Of a DNA stretch of 51,858 nt, positions 41,075 through 49,747 are shown piece after piece. How positions within the stretch are numbered: the stretch's first letter is position 1; each line of letters begins with the position of its first letter. Source of the DNA: Thermodesulfovibrio sp. (GTDB lineage: Bacteria > Nitrospirota > Thermodesulfovibrionia > UBA6902); the NCBI GenBank assembly GCA_026982355.1, contig JALSHG010000087.1, positions 1 to 51,858 on the forward strand, written 5' to 3'. Both the position numbers and the translations under genes were made by a program. The notes below the pieces were generated by a model, which was not told where the DNA came from, made no database searches, and worked only from the letters and a program-made list of their open reading frames with translations.

Positions 41075-41236
41075 ATGGCCAAAGACGGCGAAGTCTGTAA
41101 CATCTGTAAAAACCCTGTGGAACGGTGCCTGTGCTGCGACGGGTGCGGGCATGTATGCAGCCTTGATTATGGAGAGCCATACTGCCCCGTGTGCCTCCCG
41201 CAGCCTGGAGCACCGGAATGCGACGATGACGACTGA
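41075..41236 (+). CDS. Small cysteine-rich (zinc-ribbon-like) protein overlapping tadA
   Basis: 53 residues with ten cysteines: VCNICKN, CLCCDGCGHVC and YCPVCLPQ, then EC and an Asp tail (DDDD). The paired knuckles suggest two zinc sites. The frame ends at TGA 41234-41236, eleven bases inside tadA, which suggests translational coupling. No ideal ribosome-binding site sits before the ATG; GAGGGGGG lies about 15-22 bases upstream. An in-frame TGA at 41063 limits extension. No family is recognised. Confidence 0.55.
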   Translation: MAKDGEVCNICKNPVERCLCCDGCGHVCSLDYGEPYCPVCLPQPGAPECDDDD

Positions 41237-41678
41237 TGAATACTTCATGCGCCTTGCCCTTGAGCAAGCCGAAAAGGCCTTTGCCGGAAATGAGATTCCC
41301 GTGGGTGCGGTGCTCGTAAGGGACAACCGGGTTGTCGCCGCATCGCACAACAGAAGGGAACAGTTCCATGATCCCACCGCGCATGCCGAGCTCGCTGTGC
41401 TGAGGGAAGGAGGGATAAAATCCGGAAACTGGCGCCTGGCCGATGCAGTGCTTTATGTCACCAAGGAGCCGTGCGTCATGTGCGCGGGAGCCATGGTCAA
41501 TGCAAGGCTGGGAAGGCTCGTTTACGGATGCAGGGATGAACGTTACGGGGCCGTGGCGAGCCGGTACCAGTTGCTCCACGACCCTGCGCTCAATCATCAG
41601 GTGAGGGTCGTGTCAGGGGTCATGGAGAATGAATGTGCAGACATTTTAAGACGGTTTTTTGTAAAATTAAGATTGTGA
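41226..41678 (+). CDS. tadA: tRNA-specific adenosine deaminase TadA
   Basis: 150 residues from ATG 41226. The open frame extends upstream, but family alignment places the start at MTTDEYFMRLALEQAEKAF. Zinc and catalytic motifs are THAELAVL-type (seen as HAELAVL) and PCVMCAGAMVNARLGRLVYG. TadA converts A34 to inosine in tRNA-Arg(ACG). A short repeat element begins two bases after its stop, followed by a tRNA gene. Confidence 0.92.
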   Translation: MTTDEYFMRLALEQAEKAFAGNEIPVGAVLVRDNRVVAASHNRREQFHDPTAHAELAVLREGGIKSGNWRLADAVLYVTKEPCVMCAGAMVNARLGRLVYGCRDERYGAVASRYQLLHDPALNHQVRVVSGVMENECADILRRFFVKLRL

Positions 41679-41679
41679 A

Positions 41680-41731
41680 CCTTAATGTTGCATAAGCAGG
41701 CGGGGGCGATGTTTTTATGCAACTGCAACGT
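41680..41731 (+). mobile_element. Short inverted-repeat element
   Basis: It begins CCTTAATGTTGCATAAGC and ends TTTTATGCAACTGCAACG, two bases after the tadA stop and in gene direction. Confidence 0.75.
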
Positions 41732-41772
41732 TGAGACGGTGAAATGTATTGATTACTGATTAGATCATACCC

Positions 41773-41863
41773 GGAGGAGTGGCCGAGCGGCTTAAGGCGG
41801 CGGTCTCGAAAACCGTTTCCCGATTCCGTCGGGACGTAGGTTCAAATCCTACCTCCTCCGCCA
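41773..41863 (+). tRNA. tRNA-Ser (anticodon CGA)
   Basis: 91 bases with encoded CCA. The acceptor stem GGAGGAG pairs with CTCCTCC, the anticodon arm GCGGT-CTCGAAA-ACCGT presents CGA, the long class II variable arm contains CCCGA/TCGGG, and the T arm is GTAGG-TTCAAAT-CCTAC. It reads UCG serine codons. Confidence 0.96.
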
Positions 41864-41886
41864 CTTAACCTGCTCCCCTTTTTCCG

Positions 41887-43368
41887 TCAGACGCCTTCGT
41901 ATTTCTTCATGCGCCAGTATTCCGCATTCAGTGTCTCAACAATATAATCCAGCCTGCGCGTCCTGATGAATTTTCTCATGGCATCCACAAATACCCACGG
42001 ATGCCTGAATAATATGCTCAGGAGAATCGAGTAGAAACTTATATTGCCTGAACTGCTGAGATAATTCCTGCGGAAAAAGGCGTTCTGCATCTCCCTGCGT
42101 ATATCCCTCAGTTCCTCTTTTCCGAAAGTTATGGACATGAGAGGAAGCTCGGGCTGCCTGTGCGCCCATATCTCGGAAAACGGCATATTCGGGTCGAGCC
42201 ATCCGTTTTCAATGGCCATGTCGTAAATCGCCGTTCCCGGATATGGCGTGAGAAAATAAAATGCGGTGTAATCAGCCGCTATCTCCTTGGCCAGATCAAA
42301 GCTCTGCCGTATGTCTTCCTTGGTCTCCTCGGGATTGCCGATTATAAAGGTCGCCAGGGTCCTGATATCAAGCTCTTTGCACAGCTTGAAGGAATGCTTG
42401 ATCTGCTCGGCCCTGTCCCCGGCGCCGCCCTTGCCCAGGACCTTCAGTATCTTCTCCGAACCGCTCTCGACGCCGAAGTCGAGCTGGACAAGCCCGGACT
42501 CCTTCATCAGTTTCATCAGTTCCCTGTCCGTCTGGTCGACCCTTGACTGGCCGGCCCACTTGATATTCAGTTTCCTCCGTTTTAATTCCTCGCAGTACTC
42601 CCTTACCCACTTCGGACTCAGTGTAAATGTATCGTCGCAGTAATAGATGCCGGTGATGCCGAATGTCTCATGCAGGTATTCTATCTCGTCGACAACGTTC
42701 TTCACGGAGCGCCTTCTCGTCTTTCTGCCGAATATATTGTGGCTGCCGCAGTATATGCACTTAAACGGGCATCCCCTGCTCGTCACAATGGTTGTCTGGT
42801 TCTTGTCGGCATGGCCCCTTATAATTCCCGGCGGCTTGAGATACGGCCTCATGTCGATAAGGTGGCGCGCGGGAAACGGAATGCTGTCCAGGTCTTTTAT
42901 CAGCTCTCGCCTGCCGTTGTCTATGATGTCGCCGTTTTTACGGTAGGTGACGCCCTTCACACCGTCAAGACCCTCGTTTTTTTCGAGTTTCCCGCATACC
43001 TCGACCATGGTGTCTTCACCTTCCCCAACCACTATGAAGTCGAGATCGAAGTCTTTCAGTGTCTCAACGGGCTTGACCGTGGTGTGCACGCCTCCGGAGC
43101 AGTATGCCACGTCGGGCAGCTCGCGCCTTAACTCTTTCAAGAAATTGGATGCCCGCTGGTAGCCGACCGTCAGGAAACTCAGTCCCACGAGGTCGGGGGC
43201 GAATTCCTTGATTTCCCTGATGATGCCTGCGTGGTACTGCGGGTCGGCGTCGAACACCTGAACCGCATGGCCCGCCTTTTCCAGAACGGCGGCGATATAC
43301 AGGAGACCCAGCGGCGGTACAACGTTATTGCCGTCCAATACCTGTGAATTAACTAAAGTGACTCTCAT
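41887..43368 (-). CDS. B12-binding-domain radical SAM protein
   Basis: 493 residues. The N-terminal cobalamin-binding-like domain (about 1-140: VPPLGLLYIAAVLEKAGHAV, GLSFLTVGYQRASNFLKEL) lacks an obvious DxHxxG. The radical SAM core has RGCPFKCIYCGS near residue 200, then GITGIYYCDDTFTLSPKWV and GLVQLDFGVESGSEKILKVL. The C-terminal helical region is typical of the BchE/P-methylase group. Substrate is unknown. It lies downstream of the radical SAM-ArsM fusion on the same strand, with a repeat between them. Confidence 0.85.
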   Translation of the reverse strand: MRVTLVNSQVLDGNNVVPPLGLLYIAAVLEKAGHAVQVFDADPQYHAGIIREIKEFAPDLVGLSFLTVGYQRASNFLKELRRELPDVAYCSGGVHTTVKPVETLKDFDLDFIVVGEGEDTMVEVCGKLEKNEGLDGVKGVTYRKNGDIIDNGRRELIKDLDSIPFPARHLIDMRPYLKPPGIIRGHADKNQTTIVTSRGCPFKCIYCGSHNIFGRKTRRRSVKNVVDEIEYLHETFGITGIYYCDDTFTLSPKWVREYCEELKRRKLNIKWAGQSRVDQTDRELMKLMKESGLVQLDFGVESGSEKILKVLGKGGAGDRAEQIKHSFKLCKELDIRTLATFIIGNPEETKEDIRQSFDLAKEIAADYTAFYFLTPYPGTAIYDMAIENGWLDPNMPFSEIWAHRQPELPLMSITFGKEELRDIRREMQNAFFRRNYLSSSGNISFYSILLSILFRHPWVFVDAMRKFIRTRRLDYIVETLNAEYWRMKKYEGV

Positions 43369-43401
43369 AATCCACTACCTCTTTTCATGTTGAATTTTAA
43401 T

Positions 43402-43489
43402 TTTATACAGTTGCATCAAAACATCGCCTGCGGGCACGGGGTCGGGAGGTTTTACGCCGGACTCTCCTGCCCGCTTATGCAACATTAAA
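43402..43489 (-). mobile_element. Medium inverted-repeat element
   Basis: The plus strand begins TATACAGTTGCATCAAAAC and ends GCTTATGCAACATTAAAG. The inner stem keeps GGGCA/TGCCC pairing with mismatches beyond. It lies between the two radical SAM genes in gene direction. Confidence 0.75.
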
Positions 43490-43500
43490 GCTTCATCTTC

Positions 43501-45918
43501 TCAGCAACAGGCATGACACCGGGAACGGACCTTCCGCGGTTTGCTGCCCCTTATCGTGATCGAATGAAACCTGATATATTCGACCTTCTTGTAAAGATAG
43601 TTCTTAGTTAATCGGATATTGGAAAATCCGGCATTCTCCGCCAGTTCCCTGAATCTCTTGTCCGTAAGCGCACCGGACAGACACGCATTCCACAGTTCCT
43701 TGTCTCTCTTCAGATAACCGGGGACGGGCTTGTCGGAGACTATATCCGAGATAATAAACCTCCCTCCCGGTTTTAATATCCGGTAAACCTCATTCAGCAC
43801 CTTGGCCTTGTCCTCCGTCAGATTGATAACGCAGTTGGATATGACGAGATCGACCGAATTGTCATCGACAGGCAGTTCCATGATGTTTCCGCTCCGGAAC
43901 TCGACGATATCATATCCCAGCGCATCACCGACCTTCCTGGCATTCTCCCTCGCCTTCTCAAGCATCTCGTCCGTCATGTCTATCCCGATCACTTTTCCCC
44001 TGCTGCCGAGTTTCCTGGCTGCTATAAAGCAGTCGATGCCCCCGCCGGCGCCCAGGTCCACGATCGTCTCTCCCTCCTTTATGTCCGCCAGCGCAGCGGG
44101 ATTGCCGCAGCCGTAGGAGACCTCGAGGACCTCATTGGGTATGTGATCCAGGTCTTTCGGGTCATAGCCTGTCGGGCAGTAATAATTGGCCACCGGATTA
44201 TAGGCGGCCTTTGAAAATTTTTTCTTCACGGTCTTTGTAACATGACCTTTTATCTCGGGCTTGCAGACCTCTTCGTCATCCTCCACATCAACCGAAAGAA
44301 CGCATGAGCAGTGGTAGCAGCCGACCTCGAAATTCCTGTCGACCTTCCTGATGCCCGCACCCAGGTGACCGGGGAGTTTCGCGTCCATGGCATTGTACAC
44401 AAGGGGCGCGAAATACCCGTTGCCTTTCTGAGGGGTGACGCCCTCTGATGCAAGCTCCCATATGATATCCTCGAACAGGGCCTTGTAGGTCGGACAGTAA
44501 GGGTCGACCGCCGTGACGGACCCCCTGCCCGTGTCAACCTCGCTTGCATAGTAACTGTGGGATGTGCATCCGCCCCCGCAGAAATATTCGAGATAGCATG
44601 ATCGGCATTCGGGCTTGTTTCGAACACTGTTCCGCCTGCCTCTTTCCATGACCTTTGAATTCAGCCAGATATCCTTCAGGGATTTCTTCCGGATGGAGCC
44701 CGCATCAAAGTGTTTGTCGCCGTTAAGGGATGCGCAGGGATAGACATGCCCGTCTGCGTTTACGCAGATTTTTTCATAACAGTTGTTGCAGAGGTCGTTC
44801 TTGCGCCCCCTCTTCGTGCGCACGCGGACCTTCAACGACTCCACGTTGTCCAGTATGATCTCCTGCTCCCTGTAGAGGCCTTTCAGTTTTTTCATGACCC
44901 CCGCAATATTCTCGGCAGGGACGAACAGTTCCTCCGCATTGCTGGCGCCCCGGCCCTTGGCATGCATCCACAGGAGATTGTGCTCCTGTATGCCGAGTTT
45001 CGACAGGAAGCGCGAGGTCTTTGCAATGTGATTCTCGTTCAGCTTGCTCACGGCTGTGGAGACGATGGGGATTATTCCGATGCCGATCAGGTTCTTTATT
45101 CCCCTGACCGCCGCATCAAAGCTGCCCTTTCCGCGGAGCCTGTCGTGAATCTCCGCATTCGGCCCTTCGAGGCTGACCTGCAGGATAAGCCTGGGGCTCA
45201 TCACCTTTTTCAGAGCCGCTATCTTCTCCTCATCAAAGAGCGTGGCGTTTGTGAGGATGATAAGCTCGCGTCTCTTCCTCTTCGTAATATACTTTATTAG
45301 ATCGAAAACACCTTCCTTTATGAAGGGCTCGCCCCCTGTAATGTAGAACCGCTTGACGCCCAGCCTGACCGCTTCGTCCACAAGCGACCTGAACTCCTCA
45401 TCGGTCAGTTCTTTTCTCAGCCCCTTCCCTGCGCTCACAAGGCAGTGCCTGCACCTGAGATTGCACGCAAGGGTGTAATATATCCAGAGTTCATCCAGTT
45501 TGTAAGGTGCAATGGCCTTGCTCCTGCCGGGATATTCGGGCTTTTCATACCTGTGGTCGGATACAAAGTCAAGCAGCTCCGCCGCCCCGAGAAACTCCGA
45601 GACATCCTGTCTGACCTTGCCCTTGATGGATGATACCCCGTATTTCCTGCACACGGCGTCCTGTATCTCCGCCAGTGTATGCTTCCCGTCACATAGACCG
45701 AGGATATACGCGCCAGTGCTGTTTACACTGATCCAGTTGGGCGACTCCGGGTCTATAAGGAGGGAGATTCCGTTTCTGCGTTTTTTGATATACGCCGGGG
45801 TGTATAGGATATCATCCGCCCTGAAATATTTGAGATCGGGGTCTTTGATTTTCCACTCTGCAGGATTATACTTTTTGATTCTTTCTTCTCTTCCCGTATC
45901 ACAGCAGCCTTTAGCCAT
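43501..45918 (-). CDS. PqqD-like / radical SAM / SPASM / ArsM-type methyltransferase fusion
   Basis: 805 residues in one frame. Residues about 50-118 resemble PqqD (NWISVNSTGAYILGLCDGKH). The radical SAM core has ACNLRCRHC (C152, C156, C159) and FYITGGEPF. A SPASM-type cysteine cluster follows (CNNCYEKICVNADGHVYPC, CRSCYLEYFCGGGC). A linker carries CYHCSC (from 534). The C-terminal 200 residues look like arsenite methyltransferase: IVDLGAGGGIDCFIAARKLG, SNCVINLTEDKAKVLNEVYR, WNACLSGAL. All three arsenic-binding Cys of ArsM have counterparts (C604, C696, C746). Extra Cys lie at both tips (GCC near the start, CHACC at the end). GGAG precedes the ATG. The likely substrate is arsenic or a thiol-bound relative; the radical step is unknown. 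Confidence 0.85.
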   Translation of the reverse strand: MAKGCCDTGREERIKKYNPAEWKIKDPDLKYFRADDILYTPAYIKKRRNGISLLIDPESPNWISVNSTGAYILGLCDGKHTLAEIQDAVCRKYGVSSIKGKVRQDVSEFLGAAELLDFVSDHRYEKPEYPGRSKAIAPYKLDELWIYYTLACNLRCRHCLVSAGKGLRKELTDEEFRSLVDEAVRLGVKRFYITGGEPFIKEGVFDLIKYITKRKRRELIILTNATLFDEEKIAALKKVMSPRLILQVSLEGPNAEIHDRLRGKGSFDAAVRGIKNLIGIGIIPIVSTAVSKLNENHIAKTSRFLSKLGIQEHNLLWMHAKGRGASNAEELFVPAENIAGVMKKLKGLYREQEIILDNVESLKVRVRTKRGRKNDLCNNCYEKICVNADGHVYPCASLNGDKHFDAGSIRKKSLKDIWLNSKVMERGRRNSVRNKPECRSCYLEYFCGGGCTSHSYYASEVDTGRGSVTAVDPYCPTYKALFEDIIWELASEGVTPQKGNGYFAPLVYNAMDAKLPGHLGAGIRKVDRNFEVGCYHCSCVLSVDVEDDEEVCKPEIKGHVTKTVKKKFSKAAYNPVANYYCPTGYDPKDLDHIPNEVLEVSYGCGNPAALADIKEGETIVDLGAGGGIDCFIAARKLGSRGKVIGIDMTDEMLEKARENARKVGDALGYDIVEFRSGNIMELPVDDNSVDLVISNCVINLTEDKAKVLNEVYRILKPGGRFIISDIVSDKPVPGYLKRDKELWNACLSGALTDKRFRELAENAGFSNIRLTKNYLYKKVEYIRFHSITIRGSKPRKVRSRCHACC

Positions 45919-45931
45919 TCCGTTGCTCCGT

Positions 45932-45969
45932 TAAATTAATTTACATCTTGAAAATAATTTATGTCAAAT
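45932..45969 (-). promoter_or_regulatory. Candidate promoter with inverted repeat for the radical SAM-ArsM gene
   Basis: On the minus strand TTGACA (45967-45962) is followed 17 bases on by a weak -10 (GTAAAT). ATTTACAT (45939-45946) and ATGTCAAAT (45961-45969) form an inverted repeat spanning both boxes, a suitable place for a repressor such as ArsR. The rest of the gap to 46232 is AT-rich and gene-free. Confidence 0.4.
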
Positions 45970-46232
45970 GCATTATATTATATAAGCACCTGTGGTTTTT
46001 GGTTTTTAATCGTCCGTTTCACATGAGGACGACTCTGATAAAACCGGTATCTTCTGACAAGACTATCGGTACCACCTATAATTATAACTTTTCAGCAGTA
46101 AATTAACAATGATTATAAAACAAGGAATCCGTAAACGGTGGAAAATCCTGTTGATATAAGGTTGCACGTGATGTTAATATTTCCGCTGGCACACGCGTAG
46201 TTCCATTATTGCTGCTCCAATGTCTTATAATA

Positions 46233-46321
46233 ACTTAATGTTGCATAAGCCGGCAGGAGAGTCCGTCGTAAAACTTCAGGACCCCCCTGCGCCCGGGTGG
46301 TATTCTTATGTCTCTGCAGAG
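46233..46321 (+). mobile_element. Medium inverted-repeat element
   Basis: It opens ACTTAATGTTGCATAAGCC and closes CTTATGTCTCTGCAGAG. The inner stem CAGGAGAGTCC/GGACCCCCCTG has mismatches. ATAA occurs on both edges (46230-46233 and 46322-46325), a possible target duplication. Confidence 0.75.
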
Positions 46322-46353
46322 ATAACAATGAGAAGTTCCGTACTTGCTGAAAT

Positions 46354-47892
46354 ATGAAATCCGCTGTGCATAAAACAAGCCTTGTGGTGCGCAAGAACAG
46401 GGAGCTTACCGCAATCCTTGAGGTAAGCAAGGTGCTCACCACTTCGTTTAACCTTGATAAAAACCTCTCTTCGGTGATGTCGACTCTCGGCAGTCTCCTT
46501 GAGATGCAGAGGGGGTGTGTCTTCCTGCTCGACCGCCTGTCAGGGGAGTTGCGCATTGTCGCCGCGCACGGGCTCGCCAAGCACAATATAGAGAGGGGGA
46601 AGTACCGGATCGGGGAAGGTATCGTTGGCCGTGTGCTTGAAAAAAAGACCCCCATGGTAATCCCGAATATAGGCAAGGAGCCCCTTTTTCTCAACAGGAC
46701 AGGGTCAAGGCCCGAAAAGGACGGCATATCTTTCCTGTGCGTGCCCATACAGTTTAAAAACGAAGTGCTCGGCGTATTGAGTGTGGACAGGATATACTCA
46801 AAAGAACTCGGCGGTGTTGATGACGACCTGAGGGTGCTGGAGATCGTTTCATCGCTGATAGCGCAGTTTGTCAAGCTGTGGGAGAGTTACGAGAAGGTGG
46901 AGAAGGAGAAGGAGAATCTGAAGAGGGAGCTGAGGGGCAAATACAGTATAGAGAACATCATCGGCCAGTCCGACAGGATGCAGGAGGTCTTCGAGGCGGT
47001 CTACCGCGTGGCCCCGTCAAAGGCAACCGTGCTCCTGCGCGGGGAGAGCGGAACCGGCAAAGAGCTTGTGGCCAAGGCAATCCACTACATGAGCCCCAGA
47101 AGCAAGGGCCCGTTCGTCAAGTTCAACTGCGCCTCGATCCCTGAGGGCCTTCTGGAGTCCGAGCTCTTCGGCCATGAGAAAGGCGCATTCACGGGCGCCG
47201 TCTCCTCAAGGAAAGGCAAGTTCGAGCTTGCCCACAAGGGCACTATCTTCCTTGACGAGATAGGCGACCTGCCGACAACGCTCCAGCCGAAGATACTGCG
47301 CGTGCTGCAGGAAAGGGAGTTTGAACGCGTGGGCAGTGAAAAGACCATCAAGGTGGATGTCAGGATCATCACTGCCACAAGCAGGAACCTGGAGCATCTC
47401 GTATCACAGGGGAAATTCAGGGAAGACCTCTATTACAGGCTCAATGTAATACCCCTCTTCCTGCCGCCTTTGCGGGAAAGGGGTGAAGACATACCCATAC
47501 TCATCGACCACTTTCTGGAGAAGTTCAACAGGGAAAACAACCGCTCTGTCGTATTCGACAAGAACGCCCTGAGGATATTCCTCAATTACAACTGGCCCGG
47601 CAACGTGAGGGAACTTGAAAACACCATCGAGAGACTGGTGATCATGTCCGCCTCGGACAAGATCACCGCCGCGGACCTGCCTGTGTCGCTCAGTATACGC
47701 CGCTTGAAGACCCCCGACAAATCAGCCTCACTGATAACCAATGTTGAGGAGATCGAAAAGGCGAACATTCTTGACGCCCTTGAAAAAACCGGCTGGGTGC
47801 AGGCAAGGGCGGCGCGCCTGCTCGGCATCACTCCAAGGCAGATAGGGTACAAGATAAAGAAGTACGAGATAGCGGAAAAGGCCGTGCAGTAA
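46354..47892 (+). CDS. nifA: NifA-like sigma-54 activator (GAF-AAA+-HTH)
   Basis: 512 residues. The GAF domain (about 25-175) starts [20 protein letters not shown]. The AAA+ domain has [15 protein letters not shown], the sigma-54 contact loop [11 protein letters not shown], and [12 protein letters not shown] as Walker B. The Fis-type helix-turn-helix ends [20 protein letters not shown], which is very NifA-like. No cysteines lie between the AAA+ and HTH domains, so it is not the oxygen-sensing CxxxxC class. No nif genes are in the window; it might instead drive other sigma-54 genes. No clear ribosome-binding site is seen at ATG 46354. Confidence 0.8.
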   Translation: MKSAVHKTSLVVRKNRELTAILEVSKVLTTSFNLDKNLSSVMSTLGSLLEMQRGCVFLLDRLSGELRIVAAHGLAKHNIERGKYRIGEGIVGRVLEKKTPMVIPNIGKEPLFLNRTGSRPEKDGISFLCVPIQFKNEVLGVLSVDRIYSKELGGVDDDLRVLEIVSSLIAQFVKLWESYEKVEKEKENLKRELRGKYSIENIIGQSDRMQEVFEAVYRVAPSKATVLLRGESGTGKELVAKAIHYMSPRSKGPFVKFNCASIPEGLLESELFGHEKGAFTGAVSSRKGKFELAHKGTIFLDEIGDLPTTLQPKILRVLQEREFERVGSEKTIKVDVRIITATSRNLEHLVSQGKFREDLYYRLNVIPLFLPPLRERGEDIPILIDHFLEKFNRENNRSVVFDKNALRIFLNYNWPGNVRELENTIERLVIMSASDKITAADLPVSLSIRRLKTPDKSASLITNVEEIEKANILDALEKTGWVQARAARLLGITPRQIGYKIKKYEIAEKAVQ

Positions 47893-47930
47893 AAGCCTTC
47901 TCCCTCCATCCATATCTCCGCCGGCGGATA

Positions 47931-47981
47931 CTTCAGTGGCAAAAAACATCGGCGGCCTTGCCGGTTTATACAATGTTAAGG
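47931..47981 (-). mobile_element. Short inverted-repeat element between convergent genes
   Basis: The plus strand begins CTTCAGTGGCAAAAAACATC and ends GTTTATACAATGTTAAGG. It sits between the nifA-like and argB 3' ends. Confidence 0.65.
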
Positions 47982-47982
47982 A

Positions 47983-48864
47983 TTACTTCACTATCTCCGT
48001 CCCTATTCCTTCCTCCGTGAATATCTCCAGCAGCAGGGCGTGGGGCTTACGGCCGTCTATTATGTGCGTTTTACCGACGCCCCCCTCGAGGGCGTTCCGG
48101 CACGCATGGACCTTTGGGAGCATCCCGCCGGATATTGTGCCGTCTGAAATGAGGCCCGAGAGTTTTTTCAGGTTCAGTGTCGAGATTAACCTGCCGTTTT
48201 TCGCCTTGATGCCCTCCACGTCGGTCAGCAGTATCAGTTTTTCCGCCTTTATCGCGGATGCGACCGCTCCCGCCACGTAGTCCGCGTTGATGTTGAGAGT
48301 CCTGCTCTTTTGCCCTGCGCTTATGGGGGCGATCACCGGTATGAAACCGCCCTCGTCCATTGAGACGAGAATCCTCGGGTTGATCTTCTCCACCTCTCCC
48401 ACAAGTCCGAGGTCGATTATCTCGGGCACCCCTGTCTCGGGCGAGAGTTTCCTGATGATCTTTTTCCTGGCCTTTATGAGGTTGCCGTCCTTGCCGCTCA
48501 GGCCGACTGCAAATCCCCCGTGCCTGTTGATCCGGCTGACGATCTGCTTGTTGACAAGACCGCCGAGAACCATCTCGACAATATCGACCGTCTCTTCATC
48601 CGTGACCCGCTGCCCCTGGACAAACGTCGGTTTTTTGCCCATCTTCTCCATTATCGTGTTTATCTTCGGGCCCCCGCCGTGCACTATCACCGGTTTGATC
48701 CCGATAAAGTTCAGCAGCACTACGTCGCTGGCGAAGGTATCCTTCAGTCTGTCGTCCACCATGGCCGCTCCGCCGTATTTGATGACAAAGGTCCTGCCGG
48801 AGAACCGCCTGATATACGGCAGCGACTCAACAAGTACAGCGGCCTTTTCTATTGATTTTTTCAT
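47983..48864 (-). CDS. argB: Acetylglutamate kinase
   Basis: 293 residues. [52 protein letters not shown] and [20 protein letters not shown] are conserved substrate and ATP sites. It phosphorylates N-acetylglutamate in arginine synthesis. The length and N-terminal helix suit the arginine-inhibited hexameric type. It overlaps the trpC stop by four bases, an operon joining arginine and tryptophan steps. Confidence 0.95.
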   Translation of the reverse strand: MKKSIEKAAVLVESLPYIRRFSGRTFVIKYGGAAMVDDRLKDTFASDVVLLNFIGIKPVIVHGGGPKINTIMEKMGKKPTFVQGQRVTDEETVDIVEMVLGGLVNKQIVSRINRHGGFAVGLSGKDGNLIKARKKIIRKLSPETGVPEIIDLGLVGEVEKINPRILVSMDEGGFIPVIAPISAGQKSRTLNINADYVAGAVASAIKAEKLILLTDVEGIKAKNGRLISTLNLKKLSGLISDGTISGGMLPKVHACRNALEGGVGKTHIIDGRKPHALLLEIFTEEGIGTEIVK

Positions 48865-49649
48865 TCCCGCCCCGTCAGCTCCCTGATCCCGGCTTCGATA
48901 TCCGGTGCCTTCATGATGGCGGTGCCCACAAGCACGGCATCCGTCCTTGTCGCCTCCAGCGCCTCGATATCGGCCCTTGTATTTATGCCGCTTTCGCTTA
49001 CCACGATCCTGTCATCAGGGATATCCTTCAGGAAATCAAATGTTGTCTTCAGGCTTATGTCAAGGGTGCCGAGGTCCCTGTTGTTTATCCCTATGATTCC
49101 GGCTCCGCAATAGAGGGCCGTGTCAAGCTCCTTAAGGGTGCGGATTTCCACGAGACAGTCCAGTGAAAGTTCGCATGCCAGTGCGTAGAGGTCGCTCAGT
49201 TGCGACCTTTCAAGCGCCGCGGCTATCAGGAGAACGGCGTCCGCATGGTTTGCCCTTGTCTCGTAAACCTGGTACTCGTCAAAGATAAAGTCCTTCCTTA
49301 GTACGGGCTTGAGGGTCAACCGCCTCGCCTCACCGAGATATTCAAGGCTGCCTGCGAAGAAACGCCCTTCCGTGAGAACGGATATTGCCGCCGCACTTGA
49401 CCGCTCATAAGCGGAGACAACCGCTGAAAGGTCGAAATCCTCCCTTATGATGCCCTCCGAGGGAGATGCCTTTTTCACTTCCGCTATGAGCCTTACAGGG
49501 CCTTGCCGCTCTCTTTTGACGGCGGCCCTGAAAGGCCTTACGGCATCCATGTCGCGTATCCGGGCTTTTAGGTCAGGCAGCGGTATCCTGGATTTCGTGA
49601 GTTTCAGCTCTTCCTTTTTATATCTGAGGATGTCATCAAGGATATTCAT
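48861..49649 (-). CDS. trpC: Indole-3-glycerol phosphate synthase
   Basis: 262 residues from ATG 49649 (a TTG two codons earlier is the alternative). [73 protein letters not shown] and [15 protein letters not shown] are the TIM-barrel motifs, including the catalytic Lys and Glu residues. It is a stand-alone enzyme, not fused to TrpF, and other trp genes are not nearby. Confidence 0.94.
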   Translation of the reverse strand: MNILDDILRYKKEELKLTKSRIPLPDLKARIRDMDAVRPFRAAVKRERQGPVRLIAEVKKASPSEGIIREDFDLSAVVSAYERSSAAAISVLTEGRFFAGSLEYLGEARRLTLKPVLRKDFIFDEYQVYETRANHADAVLLIAAALERSQLSDLYALACELSLDCLVEIRTLKELDTALYCGAGIIGINNRDLGTLDISLKTTFDFLKDIPDDRIVVSESGINTRADIEALEATRTDAVLVGTAIMKAPDIEAGIRELTGRE

Positions 49650-49747
49650 ATGCAAGATTTTAAAGGTAATGCAGGGGGAAATTCAAGCGAAATTGACTTT
49701 TAGCATGTCCCTGTCTAAAATAGGCCATTGCGAAAGCGTTTTTCATT

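Noticed and set aside
41019-41225. N-terminal extension of TadA upstream of 41226
   Set aside because: TadA alignments start at MTTDEYF. The extension overlaps the cysteine-rich frame and has no TadA-family residues.
46100-46232. Sigma-54 promoter for the NifA-like gene (CTGGCACACGCG near 46188)
   Set aside because: TGGCAC is present but the -12 GC is not at the required ten-base distance.
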